From Agromyces allii (GTDB taxonomy: Bacteria > Actinomycetota > Actinomycetes > Actinomycetales > Microbacteriaceae), in contig NZ_WBIN01000003.1 of assembly GCF_009749385.1 (NCBI RefSeq), positions 124,001 through 188,000 on the forward strand: DNA of 64,000 bases, in the 5' to 3' direction. The position numbers were made by a program, and so were the translations under genes. Numbering within the stretch: position 1 is the stretch's first letter; every line of letters starts with the position of its first letter. Under the pieces are notes generated by a model. That model saw nothing but the letters and a program-made list of their open reading frames with translations, was not told the DNA's origin and searched no databases. This document shows positions 7,869 to 16,729 of this stretch, piece by piece.

Positions 7869-9328
7869 GATGCGCTCCCCTCGATCAGGGCGAGCTCGTC
7901 GACCGGCAGCGGGGTGTCCGGTGGAGCGGCGGCCGCCGTCTCGCGCAGGGTCGCGGTCATGACCTCCGCCGACACCGTCGCCGGCGTCTGCAGCACCTGC
8001 AGCTCGGCCGTGTCGGTGGGCACGTTGCCCAGCGCGGCGAGCAGCGTGACCCGGGGGACCGCGCCGAGCAGGCGACCCTCGTCGTCGACGACGGCGAGCG
8101 GGAGCTCCTGCTCGACGGAGCTCTCGAAGAGCTCGGAGAGATGCACGTCGGGGCCGACCGCGGCGAAGTCGGCCGAGATCGCGCCGTCGAGCGAACGCTC
8201 GCCGCGGCGCACGAGGCGAAGCACGTCGCGGTCGTGCGCGACGCCGAGCAGCTTGCGACCGGAGGCCACGACGAAGACCATCGAGGTCTGCAGGTCGCGC
8301 ATCGCCCGCAGTGCGGCGCGCGGGCCGGCGGCGGCCGACGCGAGGGCCCGCGGAGCCTCCATGACGTTGCCGGCGGTGAGCACGCGAGCACGGTCGACGT
8401 CCTGCACGAACTGGGCCACGTAGTCGTCGGCCGGGTCGGTGAGGATCTCCTCGGCCGTGCCGATTTGCACCACGCGGCCGTCGCGCATGACCGCGATGCG
8501 ATCGCCGAGGAACATCGCCTCGTTCAGGTCGTGGGTGATGAAGACGATGGTCTTGCCGAGCTCCTGCTGCAGCTCGACGAGCTGCTCCTGCATCTCGCGG
8601 CGGATGAGCGGGTCGAGCGCGCTGAACGCCTCGTCCATCAGCAGGATGTCGGCGTCGGCCGCGAGGGCGCGGGCCAGGCCGACGCGCTGCTGCATGCCGC
8701 CCGAGAGCTCGGACGGGAACCGGTGCCCCCAGTCGGCGAGGCCGACGCGCTCGAGCACCCGTTCGGCGCGCTCGCGGCGCTCGGATGCGGGCACGCCCTG
8801 GATCTCGAGTCCGTACGCGGTGTTGTCGAGCACCGAGAGGTGCGGCAGCAGCGCGAAGTGCTGGAACACCATCGCGACGTGCTTGCGACGGATGCCGCGG
8901 AGCCGGCGCGGTGCGACACCGGTGAGGGTCTCCCCCATCACCGTCACCGTGCCCGCGGTCGGCTCGACGAGCCCGTTGAGCATGCGGATCAGGCTCGACT
9001 TGCCCGAGCCCGAGAGGCCCATGACGACGAAGATCTCGCCCTGGCGCACGTCGAAGTCGACGTCGATGACCGCGGCGGTGCCGAGGCCGGCGAGCTCGGC
9101 GCGGGTGGCCCCGTCGCGCAGGCGTTCGAGCGCCTCGGCCGGCCGGCGACCGTAGAACTTGGTCAGGCCGCGCACCTCGAGGGCGTTCGGAGCGGGTGCG
9201 TTCGGAGCGGGTGCGTTCGGGGCGGGTGATTCGGCGGTGTCGTGGTGTTCAGCGGTGCTGCGGTGTTCGGAGGTGCTGTGGTGCTCGGCGATGCTGTGTC
9301 GCTCGATGGTGTGGTGCTGTTCGGGCAT
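7865..9328 (-). CDS. Glycine betaine/proline ABC transporter ATP-binding protein, CBS domains, repeat-bearing N-terminus
   Basis: The 487-residue ATPase has Walker A GLSGSGKS (104-111), the signature LSGGMQ (208-213), Walker B ILLMDE and a C-terminal region matching the CBS pair of ProV/OpuAA, which in relatives senses ionic strength or nucleotides. What is odd is the N-terminus. Residues 3-32 are five copies of a hexapeptide E-[HRQ]-H-x-[TI]-[AS], followed by three PAPNA-like repeats, before the normal domain begins near residue 50. The start at MPEQHHTI was chosen because GGAG lies about 13 nt upstream. A start inside the repeats or after them cannot be excluded, because the upstream structured leader ends near here. 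Confidence 0.9.
   Translation of the reverse strand: MPEQHHTIERHSIAEHHSTSEHRSTAEHHDTAESPAPNAPAPNAPAPNALEVRGLTKFYGRRPAEALERLRDGATRAELAGLGTAAVIDVDFDVRQGEIFVVMGLSGSGKSSLIRMLNGLVEPTAGTVTVMGETLTGVAPRRLRGIRRKHVAMVFQHFALLPHLSVLDNTAYGLEIQGVPASERRERAERVLERVGLADWGHRFPSELSGGMQQRVGLARALAADADILLMDEAFSALDPLIRREMQEQLVELQQELGKTIVFITHDLNEAMFLGDRIAVMRDGRVVQIGTAEEILTDPADDYVAQFVQDVDRARVLTAGNVMEAPRALASAAAGPRAALRAMRDLQTSMVFVVASGRKLLGVAHDRDVLRLVRRGERSLDGAISADFAAVGPDVHLSELFESSVEQELPLAVVDDEGRLLGAVPRVTLLAALGNVPTDTAELQVLQTPATVSAEVMTATLRETAAAAPPDTPLPVDELALIEGSAS
9185..9229. repeat. 15-bp tandem repeat, 3 copies, in the betaine ATPase gene
   Basis: Three adjacent copies of GTTCGGAGCGGGTGC (plus-strand sense; the last copy has two changes) encode a Pro-Ala-Pro-Asn linker on the minus strand. 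Copy-number change would keep the reading frame. Confidence 0.9.
9233..9322. repeat. 18-bp tandem repeat, 5 degenerate copies, His-rich hexapeptides
   Basis: Five 18-bp units encode EQHHTI, ERHSIA, EHHSTS, EHRSTA and EHHDTA at the very start of the betaine ATPase. Units differ at several positions, so the array is old or under selection. Any gain or loss of units stays in frame. Confidence 0.88.
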
Positions 9329-9670
9329 CGAAAGGTGCTCCAATGGCACGTGCGGATTCCGCAGCCGGGTGCAGGGTGGCAGGCGGGTGCGCACGCGTCA
9401 CGGCCGGGTTCAGGCGATCCGGGATCCGGGACTCAAGCACCGACGTCTCGTCGTGCGAATCCCGGCTCCAGCGCGCACCGCCATCGGGGCGGTGCACCAC
9501 GCTCGGAACCGTACGACCCCCGTCGTGGAAACCGCCGGAGCGGGTCTCACGCGAAGGGCGCGGACTGGGTGGGTCGGCCCGTCAGGGCCGTCGTCAACCG
9601 TATGGCCCTCGAACAGGGGTCACCAAATCGTCGTTTGAGAAACCCTCACTGATCTGGGCTTCTCCGATAC
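9329..9670 (-). other. 342-bp gene-free region with a structured leader for the betaine ATPase
   Basis: No convincing gene is seen. On the minus strand a TACGGT element (9513-9508) could start a leader of about 170 nt. It is followed by a hairpin at 9495-9475 (GCACCGCC-N5-GGCGGTGC). A second structure at 9465-9426 has a CCGGGA/TCCCGG outer stem enclosing GCAC-GACG paired to CGTC-GTGC with one bulge. A short stem at 9575-9590 (CGGCCC-GTCA-GGGCCG) may end the upstream transcription unit. No known riboswitch class is recognised. Confidence 0.4.
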
Positions 9671-10318
9671 TCACGCCTTCGGGATCGAACGCCGCGAGAG
9701 CAGCGCCGCGGTGAAGAAGCAGAGCGCGCCGATCGCCGTCCCGAGGTTCGCCCAGATCTCGTTGAGGAGGTCGCCGGAGTCCGGGATCACATAGGCTCCG
9801 ACCGCCGAGACGGCGAAGGCGATCGAGCCGACCGCGTTCAGCCCGGTGCCGTGCCAGGTGCGCGCATCGGGGTCCCAGAGTCGACCACGGTGCTTCGTCG
9901 CGATGATCGCGAGCGTGCTCGAGATCAGGAAGGCGAGCGAACCCCATGCGTCCGGTCGCCACCCGGCGCCGACGGCGTCGGGCCTGGCGATGGCCGCGGC
10001 GAGCGCGGCTCCCGTCGAGATGTTGAAGAGCAGGGTCCCGGCGAACTGCACGGCCGCAGCCCACCAGTCGGCGCGGTCGGCGGCGTTCATCTCCGCATGC
10101 GGCGCGACGCGGCCGCTGAGGCTGAGCTGGATGAACGCGGCCAGCGTGAAGAGGACCGACCCGACCACAAAGGTCACGTTGGTGCCGACGGCGCCGAGCC
10201 GGTCCGCGTACCAGGGCAGGGCGCCCGCGAAGAAGCAGGCCGAGCCCGCCGCGAAGCCCCAGGCCTCCCGGCGAAGCCGGCGCACGGTGTCGACGCGCGG
10301 TCGGATCGTCTCCCCCAC
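9671..10318 (-). CDS. Multi-pass membrane protein, possible YrhK-like domains
   Basis: The 215-residue product has about six hydrophobic helices arranged as two similar halves, each containing a short motif of the type GSxxFxxxA. It may belong to the YrhK-like family, but I am not certain. A GTG start with AAGGA about 9 nt upstream was chosen. It lies 22 nt downstream of glutamate decarboxylase on the same strand, so the two are likely cotranscribed. This suggests a membrane role linked to acid or GABA physiology, although no transporter signature is visible. Confidence 0.75.
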   Translation of the reverse strand: MGETIRPRVDTVRRLRREAWGFAAGSACFFAGALPWYADRLGAVGTNVTFVVGSVLFTLAAFIQLSLSGRVAPHAEMNAADRADWWAAAVQFAGTLLFNISTGAALAAAIARPDAVGAGWRPDAWGSLAFLISSTLAIIATKHRGRLWDPDARTWHGTGLNAVGSIAFAVSAVGAYVIPDSGDLLNEIWANLGTAIGALCFFTAALLSRRSIPKA

Positions 10319-10340
10319 GTGTGCGGTCCTTCGTCTGCGG

Positions 10341-11711
10341 TCAGTGGTGGAAGGTCGGTCCGAGCCCGGGGTGCGGCATCGGCGACTCGAGCGAGTCGAG
10401 GAAGTCCGTCTCGATGCGGATGTCGCGCAGGAGGTCCTCGGCCAGGTCGTGGCTGAGCCCGTTGCGGCTGACGATGCGCATCACGGTCTGGTCGGCCTGC
10501 TCGCCCGACAGCGGGTACGCCGGCACGAGCCATCCGCGGATCCGGAGGCGCTCGGACAGGTGGTAGAGCGTCCACTTGTCGGTGTGGCCGGGCTTCAACC
10601 GCCATGCGAAGACGGGGATGTCGCTGCCGTCGGTCAGCAGCTCGTACGCGTCCATGCGGCCGATGGCGCCCGACAGGTAGCGCGCGACATCCTGCGTCGT
10701 CTGCTGGATCTCCCGATAGCCGTTCCGGCCGAGGCGGAGGAACCGGTAGTACTGGAGCAGCACCTGCGCGCCCGGCCGCGAGAAGTTGAGTGCGAACGTC
10801 GGCATCTCGCCGCCCAGGTAGCTCACCCGGAACACCAGGTCGTCGGGCAAGGCAGCGACGTTGCGCCAGACGACCCAGCCGACGCCCGGGTAGACGAGCC
10901 CGTACTTGTGCCCGGACGTGTTGATCGACTGCACGCGCTCGACCCGGAAGTCCCACTCGAGCTCCGGCTGCAGGAAGGGCGCGATCATGGCCCCCGATGC
11001 GCCGTCGATGTGCATCGGGATGTCGAGGCCGGTCTTCGCCTGGATCTCATCGAGCTTCGCGGAGATCGCGGTGACCGGCTCGTAGGCGCCCGTGTAGGTG
11101 ACGCCCATGAGCGCGACCACGCCGATCGTGTTCTCGTCGACGACGTCCTCGAGACCGGTGCCGTCCATGAGCGGATGCTCGTCGGTCGTCGGGATGAGCC
11201 GCATCTCGACGTCGAAGTAGTTGCAGAACTTCTCCCAGCAGACCTGCACGGCCGAGCTCATGATGAGGTTCGGCTTCTCGGTCGGCTTTCCGGCCGCACG
11301 CCGTGCGTGCTGCCACCGGCGCTTGAGCGCGAGGCCGCCCAGCATGCACGCCTCCGACGACCCGATGGTCGAGGTGCCGATCGCGTCGTGATGGTCGGGC
11401 GCGTGCCAGAGATCCGCCAGGATCCGCCAGCAGTACTCCTCGATCGCGGCGGTCGCGGGGTACTCGTCCTTGTCGATCATGTTCTTGTCGAACGCCTCGG
11501 CGTAGAGGCGGTCGGCGTGCTCGTCCATCCACGTGCCGACGAACGTCGCGAGGTTGAGCCTGGCGTTTCCGTCGAGCATCATCTCGTCGCTGACGATGCG
11601 GTAGGCGGTCTCGGGCAGCATCGATCCCTCGGGGATCTCGGTGTAGCGCGCCGTCGTCGACTCGCCGATGCGACTGAAGGTGGGCAGGAGTGCTTCGTCC
11701 GGTGCGGCCAT
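10341..11711 (-). CDS. gadB: Glutamate decarboxylase
   Basis: The 456-residue PLP enzyme converts glutamate to GABA and CO2, consuming a proton. The PLP-binding pair His268-Lys269 lies in SINTSGHKYGLVYPG, and the overall length and the N-terminal region (MMLDGNARLNLATFVGTWM) match bacterial GadA/GadB. The start at MAAPDEALLP is supported by GGAGAG just upstream. A TATTCT element at 11824-11819 could be its -10. The next gene is a membrane protein 22 nt downstream. No GABA antiporter (GadC) gene is present, so an acid-resistance role is not proven by context. Confidence 0.95.
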   Translation of the reverse strand: MAAPDEALLPTFSRIGESTTARYTEIPEGSMLPETAYRIVSDEMMLDGNARLNLATFVGTWMDEHADRLYAEAFDKNMIDKDEYPATAAIEEYCWRILADLWHAPDHHDAIGTSTIGSSEACMLGGLALKRRWQHARRAAGKPTEKPNLIMSSAVQVCWEKFCNYFDVEMRLIPTTDEHPLMDGTGLEDVVDENTIGVVALMGVTYTGAYEPVTAISAKLDEIQAKTGLDIPMHIDGASGAMIAPFLQPELEWDFRVERVQSINTSGHKYGLVYPGVGWVVWRNVAALPDDLVFRVSYLGGEMPTFALNFSRPGAQVLLQYYRFLRLGRNGYREIQQTTQDVARYLSGAIGRMDAYELLTDGSDIPVFAWRLKPGHTDKWTLYHLSERLRIRGWLVPAYPLSGEQADQTVMRIVSRNGLSHDLAEDLLRDIRIETDFLDSLESPMPHPGLGPTFHH

Positions 11712-11907
11712 GGTCTCTCCTTCGAGCGGTCGGACGGCCCGAGTCTGCGAGCGCAGGAACCGGGGGCCGACGACCGTGAAGGTGCTGCTCCCCCGGGCGG
11801 CCACCGTCTACCCGCCAGAGAATACGCCGACCGCGCCGGGTACGACACCCCTCGATCGGGTTATGGGTGGTCGGATGCCGCCGGCGGGCCCATCGCGGCG
11901 CTCAGGG

Positions 11908-11929
11908 GGCGGCGCGACCGGGCGCCGCC
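11908..11929 (-). terminator. Hairpin downstream of zur
   Basis: GGCGGCGC and GCGCCGCC pair across a 6-nt loop about 35 nt after the zur stop. There is no T tract, so terminator function is tentative. Confidence 0.4.
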
Positions 11930-11963
11930 GGGGCGGGATGGGGCGCGGCGCGGCGCGGCCGAC

Positions 11964-12368
11964 TCAGCGGGCTTCGGCCGCGAGCAGCACCGTGCAGTCG
12001 GCGCAGAGGCCGAACACGTCGACGACGTGGGCCGCACGCGTGAACCCGTGCTCGGCGGCGACGCGCTGCGCCCAGGCCTCGACCTCGTCGGCCTCGATCT
12101 CGACGGTGCGCCCGCAGTTGCGGCAGATCAGGTGGTGGTGGTGGCCCGTGGTGCTGCACGCGCGGTAGAGCGCCTCGCCGTCGGGCGACTGCAGCGAGTC
12201 GGCCTCGCCCGTGGTCGCGAGGTCGCCGAGCGCGCGGTAGACGGTGGCGAGCCCGATCGGGGAGCCGCTCGCATGCAGCGACGAGTGCAGCGCCTGCGCG
12301 CTGATGAACCCGTCGGTGCCGTCGAGGGCCTCTCGAACGGCTTCGCGTTGCCAGGTGTTGCGCTTCAT
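11964..12368 (-). CDS. zur: Zinc uptake regulator, Fur family
   Basis: The 134-residue Fur-family repressor has an N-terminal winged helix (residues 1-70), the metal-site segment HHHH (76-79), and two CxxC pairs (82/85 and 122/125) that form the structural zinc site. It is the last gene of a zinc ABC importer operon, and its ATG overlaps the preceding permease stop by 4 nt. This places it as Zur rather than Fur. With zinc bound it would repress the operon through the box at 16052-16066 and so control its own synthesis. Manganese or iron sensing is less likely given the His-rich binding protein in the same operon. Confidence 0.92.
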   Translation of the reverse strand: MKRNTWQREAVREALDGTDGFISAQALHSSLHASGSPIGLATVYRALGDLATTGEADSLQSPDGEALYRACSTTGHHHHLICRNCGRTVEIEADEVEAWAQRVAAEHGFTRAAHVVDVFGLCADCTVLLAAEAR

Positions 12369-13207
12369 GCGGTGCGTGCGTCCTCTGCGGTCTCCACGGG
12401 AATCGCGGATGCCCTCCACGGTAGCGCGCGCAGCTTGGAACCGCCGAGTGCGATCAGCAGGAACGCCGTCGCCGTGAGCACGATCGCCGGCCCGGCGGCG
12501 ATCGCGAACGCCCGCGAGGCGAGCACGCCGAGCACTCCGGATGCCGCCCCGATCACGGGTGCGACCACGAGCATGCCTCGGTAGGTCGACGTCACGACCC
12601 GGGCTGCGGCGGCGGGTGCCGCGATGAGCGCGATCGCGAGGATCGCCCCGACGGCGGGCAGCGCGCTCACGACCGTCGCGGCCGTGAGGGCGAGCACGAG
12701 CAGCTCGACGGGCCACTCCCGGTACCCGGCCGCGCGGAATCCGGCCTGGTCGAACGTCGAGAACACGATGCGACGACCGAAGAGCACGACGAGCACGAGT
12801 GCGGCGACGGCGACGCTCGCGGCGAGCACGATGTCTGCGTCGGTCACCGTGAGGATCGAGCCGACGAGCAGCGACTCGGGCTGCACCGGCAGGCTCGGCA
12901 CGACGGCCGCGAGGATCGCCCCGGCCGCGAATCCGCCGGTGAGCACGATGCCCGCCGCGACCTGCGCACCCTGGTTGCGCACACGCGCGATGCCGGTCAT
13001 CACGAGCACGAGGACGACGGATGCCGCGGCGGCACCGAGCGGAACGCTCACGCCGAGCGCGGCCGCCGCGACGGCCCCGGGATAGGTGCCGTGCGTGAGC
13101 GCCTGCGCGAAGAAGGTTCGCCTGCGCAGCACCACGAGGCATCCGACGAAGCCGCCGAGGGCGCCGATGACGATGGCGGCGAGCATCGCGCGTTCGAAGT
13201 AGCTCAT
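12365..13207 (-). CDS. Zinc ABC transporter permease (second subunit)
   Basis: The 280-residue ABC-3 family membrane protein has about eight hydrophobic helices. It starts [23 protein letters not shown] and contains the family loop [17 protein letters not shown] near residue 40. It pairs with the neighbouring permease to form the membrane channel of a ZnuABC-type importer. The ATG overlaps the upstream permease stop by 4 nt, and its own stop overlaps the zur start by 4 nt. A longer reading through the preceding gene is a frame artefact. Confidence 0.93.
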   Translation of the reverse strand: MSYFERAMLAAIVIGALGGFVGCLVVLRRRTFFAQALTHGTYPGAVAAAALGVSVPLGAAAASVVLVLVMTGIARVRNQGAQVAAGIVLTGGFAAGAILAAVVPSLPVQPESLLVGSILTVTDADIVLAASVAVAALVLVVLFGRRIVFSTFDQAGFRAAGYREWPVELLVLALTAATVVSALPAVGAILAIALIAAPAAAARVVTSTYRGMLVVAPVIGAASGVLGVLASRAFAIAAGPAIVLTATAFLLIALGGSKLRALPWRASAIPVETAEDARTA

Positions 13208-14139
13208 GCGGCGCGCTCCCCCACGGCTCGGGTGGATGGCGCGCCCGATGCGGACGGGCCGGCCGGGGTCGTGCCCGCGCCCGCGCGGCGCCGGGCTGCG
13301 TCGCGCGCCAGGCGAACGAGGAGCACGATCGCGTAGGCGAGCACGAACACCGCGACGATCGTGCTGCCGGCCGGCAGGTCGACGCCGGCGCCGACGCTCG
13401 CGGCGAACCCCGTCGCGAGCCCGAGCCACGAGGCGAGGGCCGCGAAGATCCCGGCGACGGGGAACAGCAGCCATAGCCGACCGGTCACGAGCCGTGCGGC
13501 AGCACCGGGCACCACGAGCAGGGCGAGCACGAGCAGCGAGCCGACCGTGCTCGCGCCCGCGACGACGACGAGCGCGACGGCCACGTTGAGCGCGAGATCG
13601 AGGCCGAAGGCCGAGTCGCCCGCAGCGCGGCTGCCCGCCGGGTCGAAGGCGCGGAACACCTGCTGCTTGGCCGTGAGCGCGACGAGCAGGAGCGCGATCG
13701 CCGAGACGACGACGAGGGGCACCACGTCGGAGGGCGGGATCGTGAGCACGCGGCCGAAGAGCAGCTCCTCGAGGGCGCCCGCGTAGTCGTCGCTCTTGGA
13801 GACCACGATGACGCCGATGCTGAACGCCGCGGTCAGCACGACGGCGATGCCCGCGTCATTCGCGACGCCCGACCGCATGAGCCAGGTGAGCAGCACCGCG
13901 CCGATGAGCGCCGCGATCGCCGCACCGGGGAGCACGCCGGCCGAGCCGCCGACCGCGAGACCGACGGCGAGCCCCGGGAACACCGCGTGCGTCAGCCCGT
14001 CGCTGATGAACTCGAGCCCGCGCAGGTTCACCAGCACGCCGACGACGCCGGCGATGACCGAGAGCACGAGCATCACGAGCAGGGCGCGGCCCATGAACGG
14101 CAGGGCGAAGGCGCCGAAGAGCGCGTCTCCGAGGCTCAT
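13204..14139 (-). CDS. Zinc ABC transporter permease (first subunit)
   Basis: This 311-residue ABC-3 family permease has the same fold as the following gene. The conserved loop [21 protein letters not shown] lies near residues 30-50. Two permease subunits in tandem suggest a heterodimeric channel, where ZnuB of many bacteria is a homodimer. The C-terminus carries a polar Pro/Ala/Gly-rich tail. It lies 46 bp after the ATPase gene and overlaps the next gene by 4 nt. Confidence 0.93.
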   Translation of the reverse strand: MSLGDALFGAFALPFMGRALLVMLVLSVIAGVVGVLVNLRGLEFISDGLTHAVFPGLAVGLAVGGSAGVLPGAAIAALIGAVLLTWLMRSGVANDAGIAVVLTAAFSIGVIVVSKSDDYAGALEELLFGRVLTIPPSDVVPLVVVSAIALLLVALTAKQQVFRAFDPAGSRAAGDSAFGLDLALNVAVALVVVAGASTVGSLLVLALLVVPGAAARLVTGRLWLLFPVAGIFAALASWLGLATGFAASVGAGVDLPAGSTIVAVFVLAYAIVLLVRLARDAARRRAGAGTTPAGPSASGAPSTRAVGERAA

Positions 14140-14185
14140 GCGCCGCTCCCCCGCGCCGTTCGCCGCGAGTATTCCGTGCGCGGCA

Positions 14186-14962
14186 TCAATGCCCCTCGTG
14201 ACCGGGCACGACGAGCGTGTGCTCGTCGATCTCGACCTCGACGCCCTCGAAGCACCGCTGCACGTTCGCGAGGGTGAGCGCGTCGGAGACCGGACCGAAC
14301 GCGTTCTGGCGCCCGTTCACGAGCAGCACGAGATCGCACACCTCACGGGCGAGCTCGAGGTCGTGGGTCGACACGAGCACGGCAACGCCGTCGGCCTTCA
14401 GACGGCGGAGCGTCGCGACGAGCGCGTCGCGGTTCGGCTGGTCGAGCCCGTTGAACGGCTCGTCGAGCAGCAGCAGGCGCGGATCGGCGGCGAGGGCCCT
14501 GGCGAGCAGGCCGCGCTGGCGCTGACCGCCCGAGAGCGAACCGAAGCGCTTCGCGGCGAACTCGCCGAGTCCGACCGTCTCGAGCGCGTGCCGCACCGCC
14601 TCGCGGTCGGCACGGCCGGGCCAACGCAGCAGCCCCAATCGGCGGTACCGCCCCTGCATCACGACCTGCTCGAGGCTGATCGGGAAGTCGATGTCGAACT
14701 CGATGGTCTGCGGCAGGAAGCCGACCATGCCTCGATCGGCATGCGATGCGTCCCGGCCCGCGTCGCCGAGCGCCATGCGCCCGTGCGTGAGCGGCACGAG
14801 ACCGAGCACGCCGCGGAGGAGGGTCGACTTGCCCGCGCCGTTCGGTCCGATGAGGGCGACGGCCTCGCCGGGGGCGATGGCGAAGTCGAGCTCGCTGACG
14901 CCGTCGCCGCCGGGGTACGTGAACGCGGCCTCCTCGAAGGTCAGCACCGCGTTCGAACTCAT
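14186..14962 (-). CDS. Zinc ABC transporter ATP-binding protein
   Basis: The 258-residue ATPase has Walker [10 protein letters not shown] (39-47), the signature LSGGQRQRG (143-151), Walker B LLLLDEP (163-169) and the switch histidine in STHD. It belongs to the ZnuC/MntB/TroB type. It starts 4 nt after the stop of the binding-protein gene, indicating one transcription unit. It energises uptake through the two permeases that follow. Confidence 0.94.
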   Translation of the reverse strand: MSSNAVLTFEEAAFTYPGGDGVSELDFAIAPGEAVALIGPNGAGKSTLLRGVLGLVPLTHGRMALGDAGRDASHADRGMVGFLPQTIEFDIDFPISLEQVVMQGRYRRLGLLRWPGRADREAVRHALETVGLGEFAAKRFGSLSGGQRQRGLLARALAADPRLLLLDEPFNGLDQPNRDALVATLRRLKADGVAVLVSTHDLELAREVCDLVLLVNGRQNAFGPVSDALTLANVQRCFEGVEVEIDEHTLVVPGHEGH

Positions 14963-14966
14963 GGGG

Positions 14967-16031
14967 TCATCCTTGCAGCGACGCCGGGAGCGCGGAAGGC
15001 TCCACGCCCCACGACTCGACGATCAGGCGCGTGTTGTGGATCTGCGAGCCGACGTAGGTCGCCCCCTCGGTACCCGCCTCTCCGAGCGAGTCGCCGTAGA
15101 GCGCGTCGGGGCCCGAGTACACCGTGACGCCCGCCTCGCGGGCGATCGCCTCTGCGGCCTTGGGCGACAGCGAGGCCTCGGAGAAGACCGCCTTCGTGCC
15201 GGTCGCCGTGATGGCGGCCACGAGCTCGTCGATCTCGGCCGCGCTCGGTTCGGCGTTGTCGTCGAAGCTCGGGATCACGCTGCCGACGAAGTCGAGGTCG
15301 TACGCATCGACGTAGTAGGTGAAGGCGTCGTGGTTGGTCACGAGCAGACGCTCTCCCTCGGGCACCTGGTCGACGCTCTGCTCGATCCAGTCGTCGAGGT
15401 CGTGCAGCCGGCCCAGGTAGGCCGTCTCTGCGGCATCGAGCGCCGCGACGTCGATGCCCTGAAGGCGCGCGAGACCGTCGGCGATGTTCTCGACCATGTC
15501 CTCGGCGAGCTCGGGGTCGGTCCAGATGTGCGGATTGCCCGCCCCGTGATCGTGATCGTGATCGTCGGTCGCGGCATCCGTCGCCGAGTCGTCGTGATCG
15601 TCGGCATCGTCGTCGGCGTGATCGTGGTCGTGGTCGTCGGTCGCGAAGAGTTCGATGCCCGTGCTCGCGTCGATGAGCACGCCGTCGAACCCGGCCGCCT
15701 TCAGCGCGTCGTCGAGCCAGGACTCGAGCCCGGCACCGTTCATGACGACGGCGTCGGCGTCGGCGAGGGCGAGCAACTGTGCGGCCGACGGGTCGAAGCT
15801 GTGCGCGCTCTGGCCGGGGGAGAGCAGCTGGGTCACCTCGGCGCCGTCGCCCACGAGCTCGTGCACGAAGTCGCCGACCTGGGTCGTGGTCGCGACGATC
15901 TGCAGGCCCTGCGCATCGCCGGATGCCGCGGGGGAGGCGCACCCGGACAGCACCAGCGCCCCGGCGCCGATCGTCGCCAGGGCGGCGAGGGTCGGCAGCT
16001 TGCGGGGGGATCGGGGCGCGGAGTGGCTCAT
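14967..16031 (-). CDS. Zinc ABC transporter substrate-binding lipoprotein
   Basis: The 354-residue cluster A-I metal-binding lipoprotein has its lipidated Cys at residue 31 (VLSGCAS). A His/Asp-rich loop at about residues 131-165 (DDHDHDHADD and DDHDHDHG) is typical of zinc-specific ZnuA/AdcA proteins and not of manganese binders. The first metal ligand lies in the stretch SPGQSAHSFDPS. The start at MSHSAPRS gives a normal signal peptide, and an upstream in-frame extension would put a Zur-type box inside the gene. It is first in the operon binding protein, ATPase, two permeases, zur. Confidence 0.94.
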   Translation of the reverse strand: MSHSAPRSPRKLPTLAALATIGAGALVLSGCASPAASGDAQGLQIVATTTQVGDFVHELVGDGAEVTQLLSPGQSAHSFDPSAAQLLALADADAVVMNGAGLESWLDDALKAAGFDGVLIDASTGIELFATDDHDHDHADDDADDHDDSATDAATDDHDHDHGAGNPHIWTDPELAEDMVENIADGLARLQGIDVAALDAAETAYLGRLHDLDDWIEQSVDQVPEGERLLVTNHDAFTYYVDAYDLDFVGSVIPSFDDNAEPSAAEIDELVAAITATGTKAVFSEASLSPKAAEAIAREAGVTVYSGPDALYGDSLGEAGTEGATYVGSQIHNTRLIVESWGVEPSALPASLQG

Positions 16032-16051
16032 GACCTCGAACCTACGCTTAT

Positions 16052-16066
16052 TGATAATGATTGTCA
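16052..16066. promoter_or_regulatory. Zur-type operator
   Basis: TGATAATGATTGTCA is a 7-1-7 inverted repeat (TGAyAAT-N-ATTrTCA) very close to the actinobacterial Zur/Fur-box consensus. It lies about 20 nt upstream of the zinc-binding lipoprotein start, in an AT-rich patch of otherwise GC-rich DNA. It also lies about 75 nt from the divergent acetyltransferase gene. Repression by Zur with zinc is inferred. Confidence 0.85.
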
Positions 16067-16141
16067 AAACCATCACGACGTGTTGCGTGCCGGTGAAATG
16101 TGTCCGACCGACCCTCGCACTTGTCGGTCGCCCGTGCGAAC

Positions 16142-16645
16142 ATGAAGCACGTGGACACGACCACCCCCTCACTCACGCTTCGCCCGTTCACCGTCGACGA
16201 CGCCGAGCGTCTGCTCTCCGGCGAGGTCGACCCGCGCGACGGCTGGGAGGGCGGCTACTCCTTCACCGAGGAGCCCGAACTGCTGCGCGAGTACGTCGAC
16301 GCGGTGCGCGCCTCCGGCGATCCGACGCCCTTCGGCCCCTACCTCGTGCACCTCGTCGACGGCGGCGTCACGGGTGCTGCGGTCGGCGGCGTGAACCTCT
16401 TCGGCCCGCTCTCCGACGACGGCGCGATCGAGTTCGCCTTCGCGCTCGTTCCCGCCGCCCGCGGGCGCGGTCTCGCCGACCAGGTCGTGCGCGAGGCGCT
16501 CGCGCTCGCCCGGGCCAACGGGGCCCGCATCGTGCGGGCCGAGGCCGAGATCGCCAACCTTCCCGCACGACGCGTGCTCGAACGCTCCGGCATGCTCGAG
16601 AGCGTTCGCACGGCCGAGGCGATCACCTACGAGATCCGATTCTGA
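16142..16645 (+). CDS. GNAT family N-acetyltransferase
   Basis: The 167-residue protein (from MKHVDTTTPS) has the RimJ/RimL-type GNAT layout: LTLRPFTVDDAERL at the start, the acetyl-CoA loop PAARGRGLADQVVREAL near the middle, and AEAEIANLPARRVLERSGM close to the end. It would transfer acetyl groups to an amine or protein N-terminus; the substrate is unknown. A GTG start 14 codons earlier (16100) is possible. It is divergent from the zinc operon and shares the promoter region holding the Zur-type box, so zinc-dependent control of this gene is a possibility. Confidence 0.85.
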   Translation: MKHVDTTTPSLTLRPFTVDDAERLLSGEVDPRDGWEGGYSFTEEPELLREYVDAVRASGDPTPFGPYLVHLVDGGVTGAAVGGVNLFGPLSDDGAIEFAFALVPAARGRGLADQVVREALALARANGARIVRAEAEIANLPARRVLERSGMLESVRTAEAITYEIRF

Positions 16646-16729
16646 CGCCGGCGTTCCGACCGTGACCCCGACGGCGAACCCGCCGGTCGAGTAGGCGCGC
16701 CGGCGCCGCATCGAGGCCGGCCCCGCCCG

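Noticed and set aside
6078-8423. 781-codon plus-strand frame across the betaine transporter genes
   Set aside because: Antisense to three clearly recognised genes, biased composition, no motif.
9185-9322. CRISPR array
   Set aside because: The repeats are short, directly adjacent, in frame and inside a coding region, with no spacers.
9846-12584. 912-codon plus-strand frame across gadB and zur
   Set aside because: Antisense shadow of recognised genes, with no domain or ribosome site.
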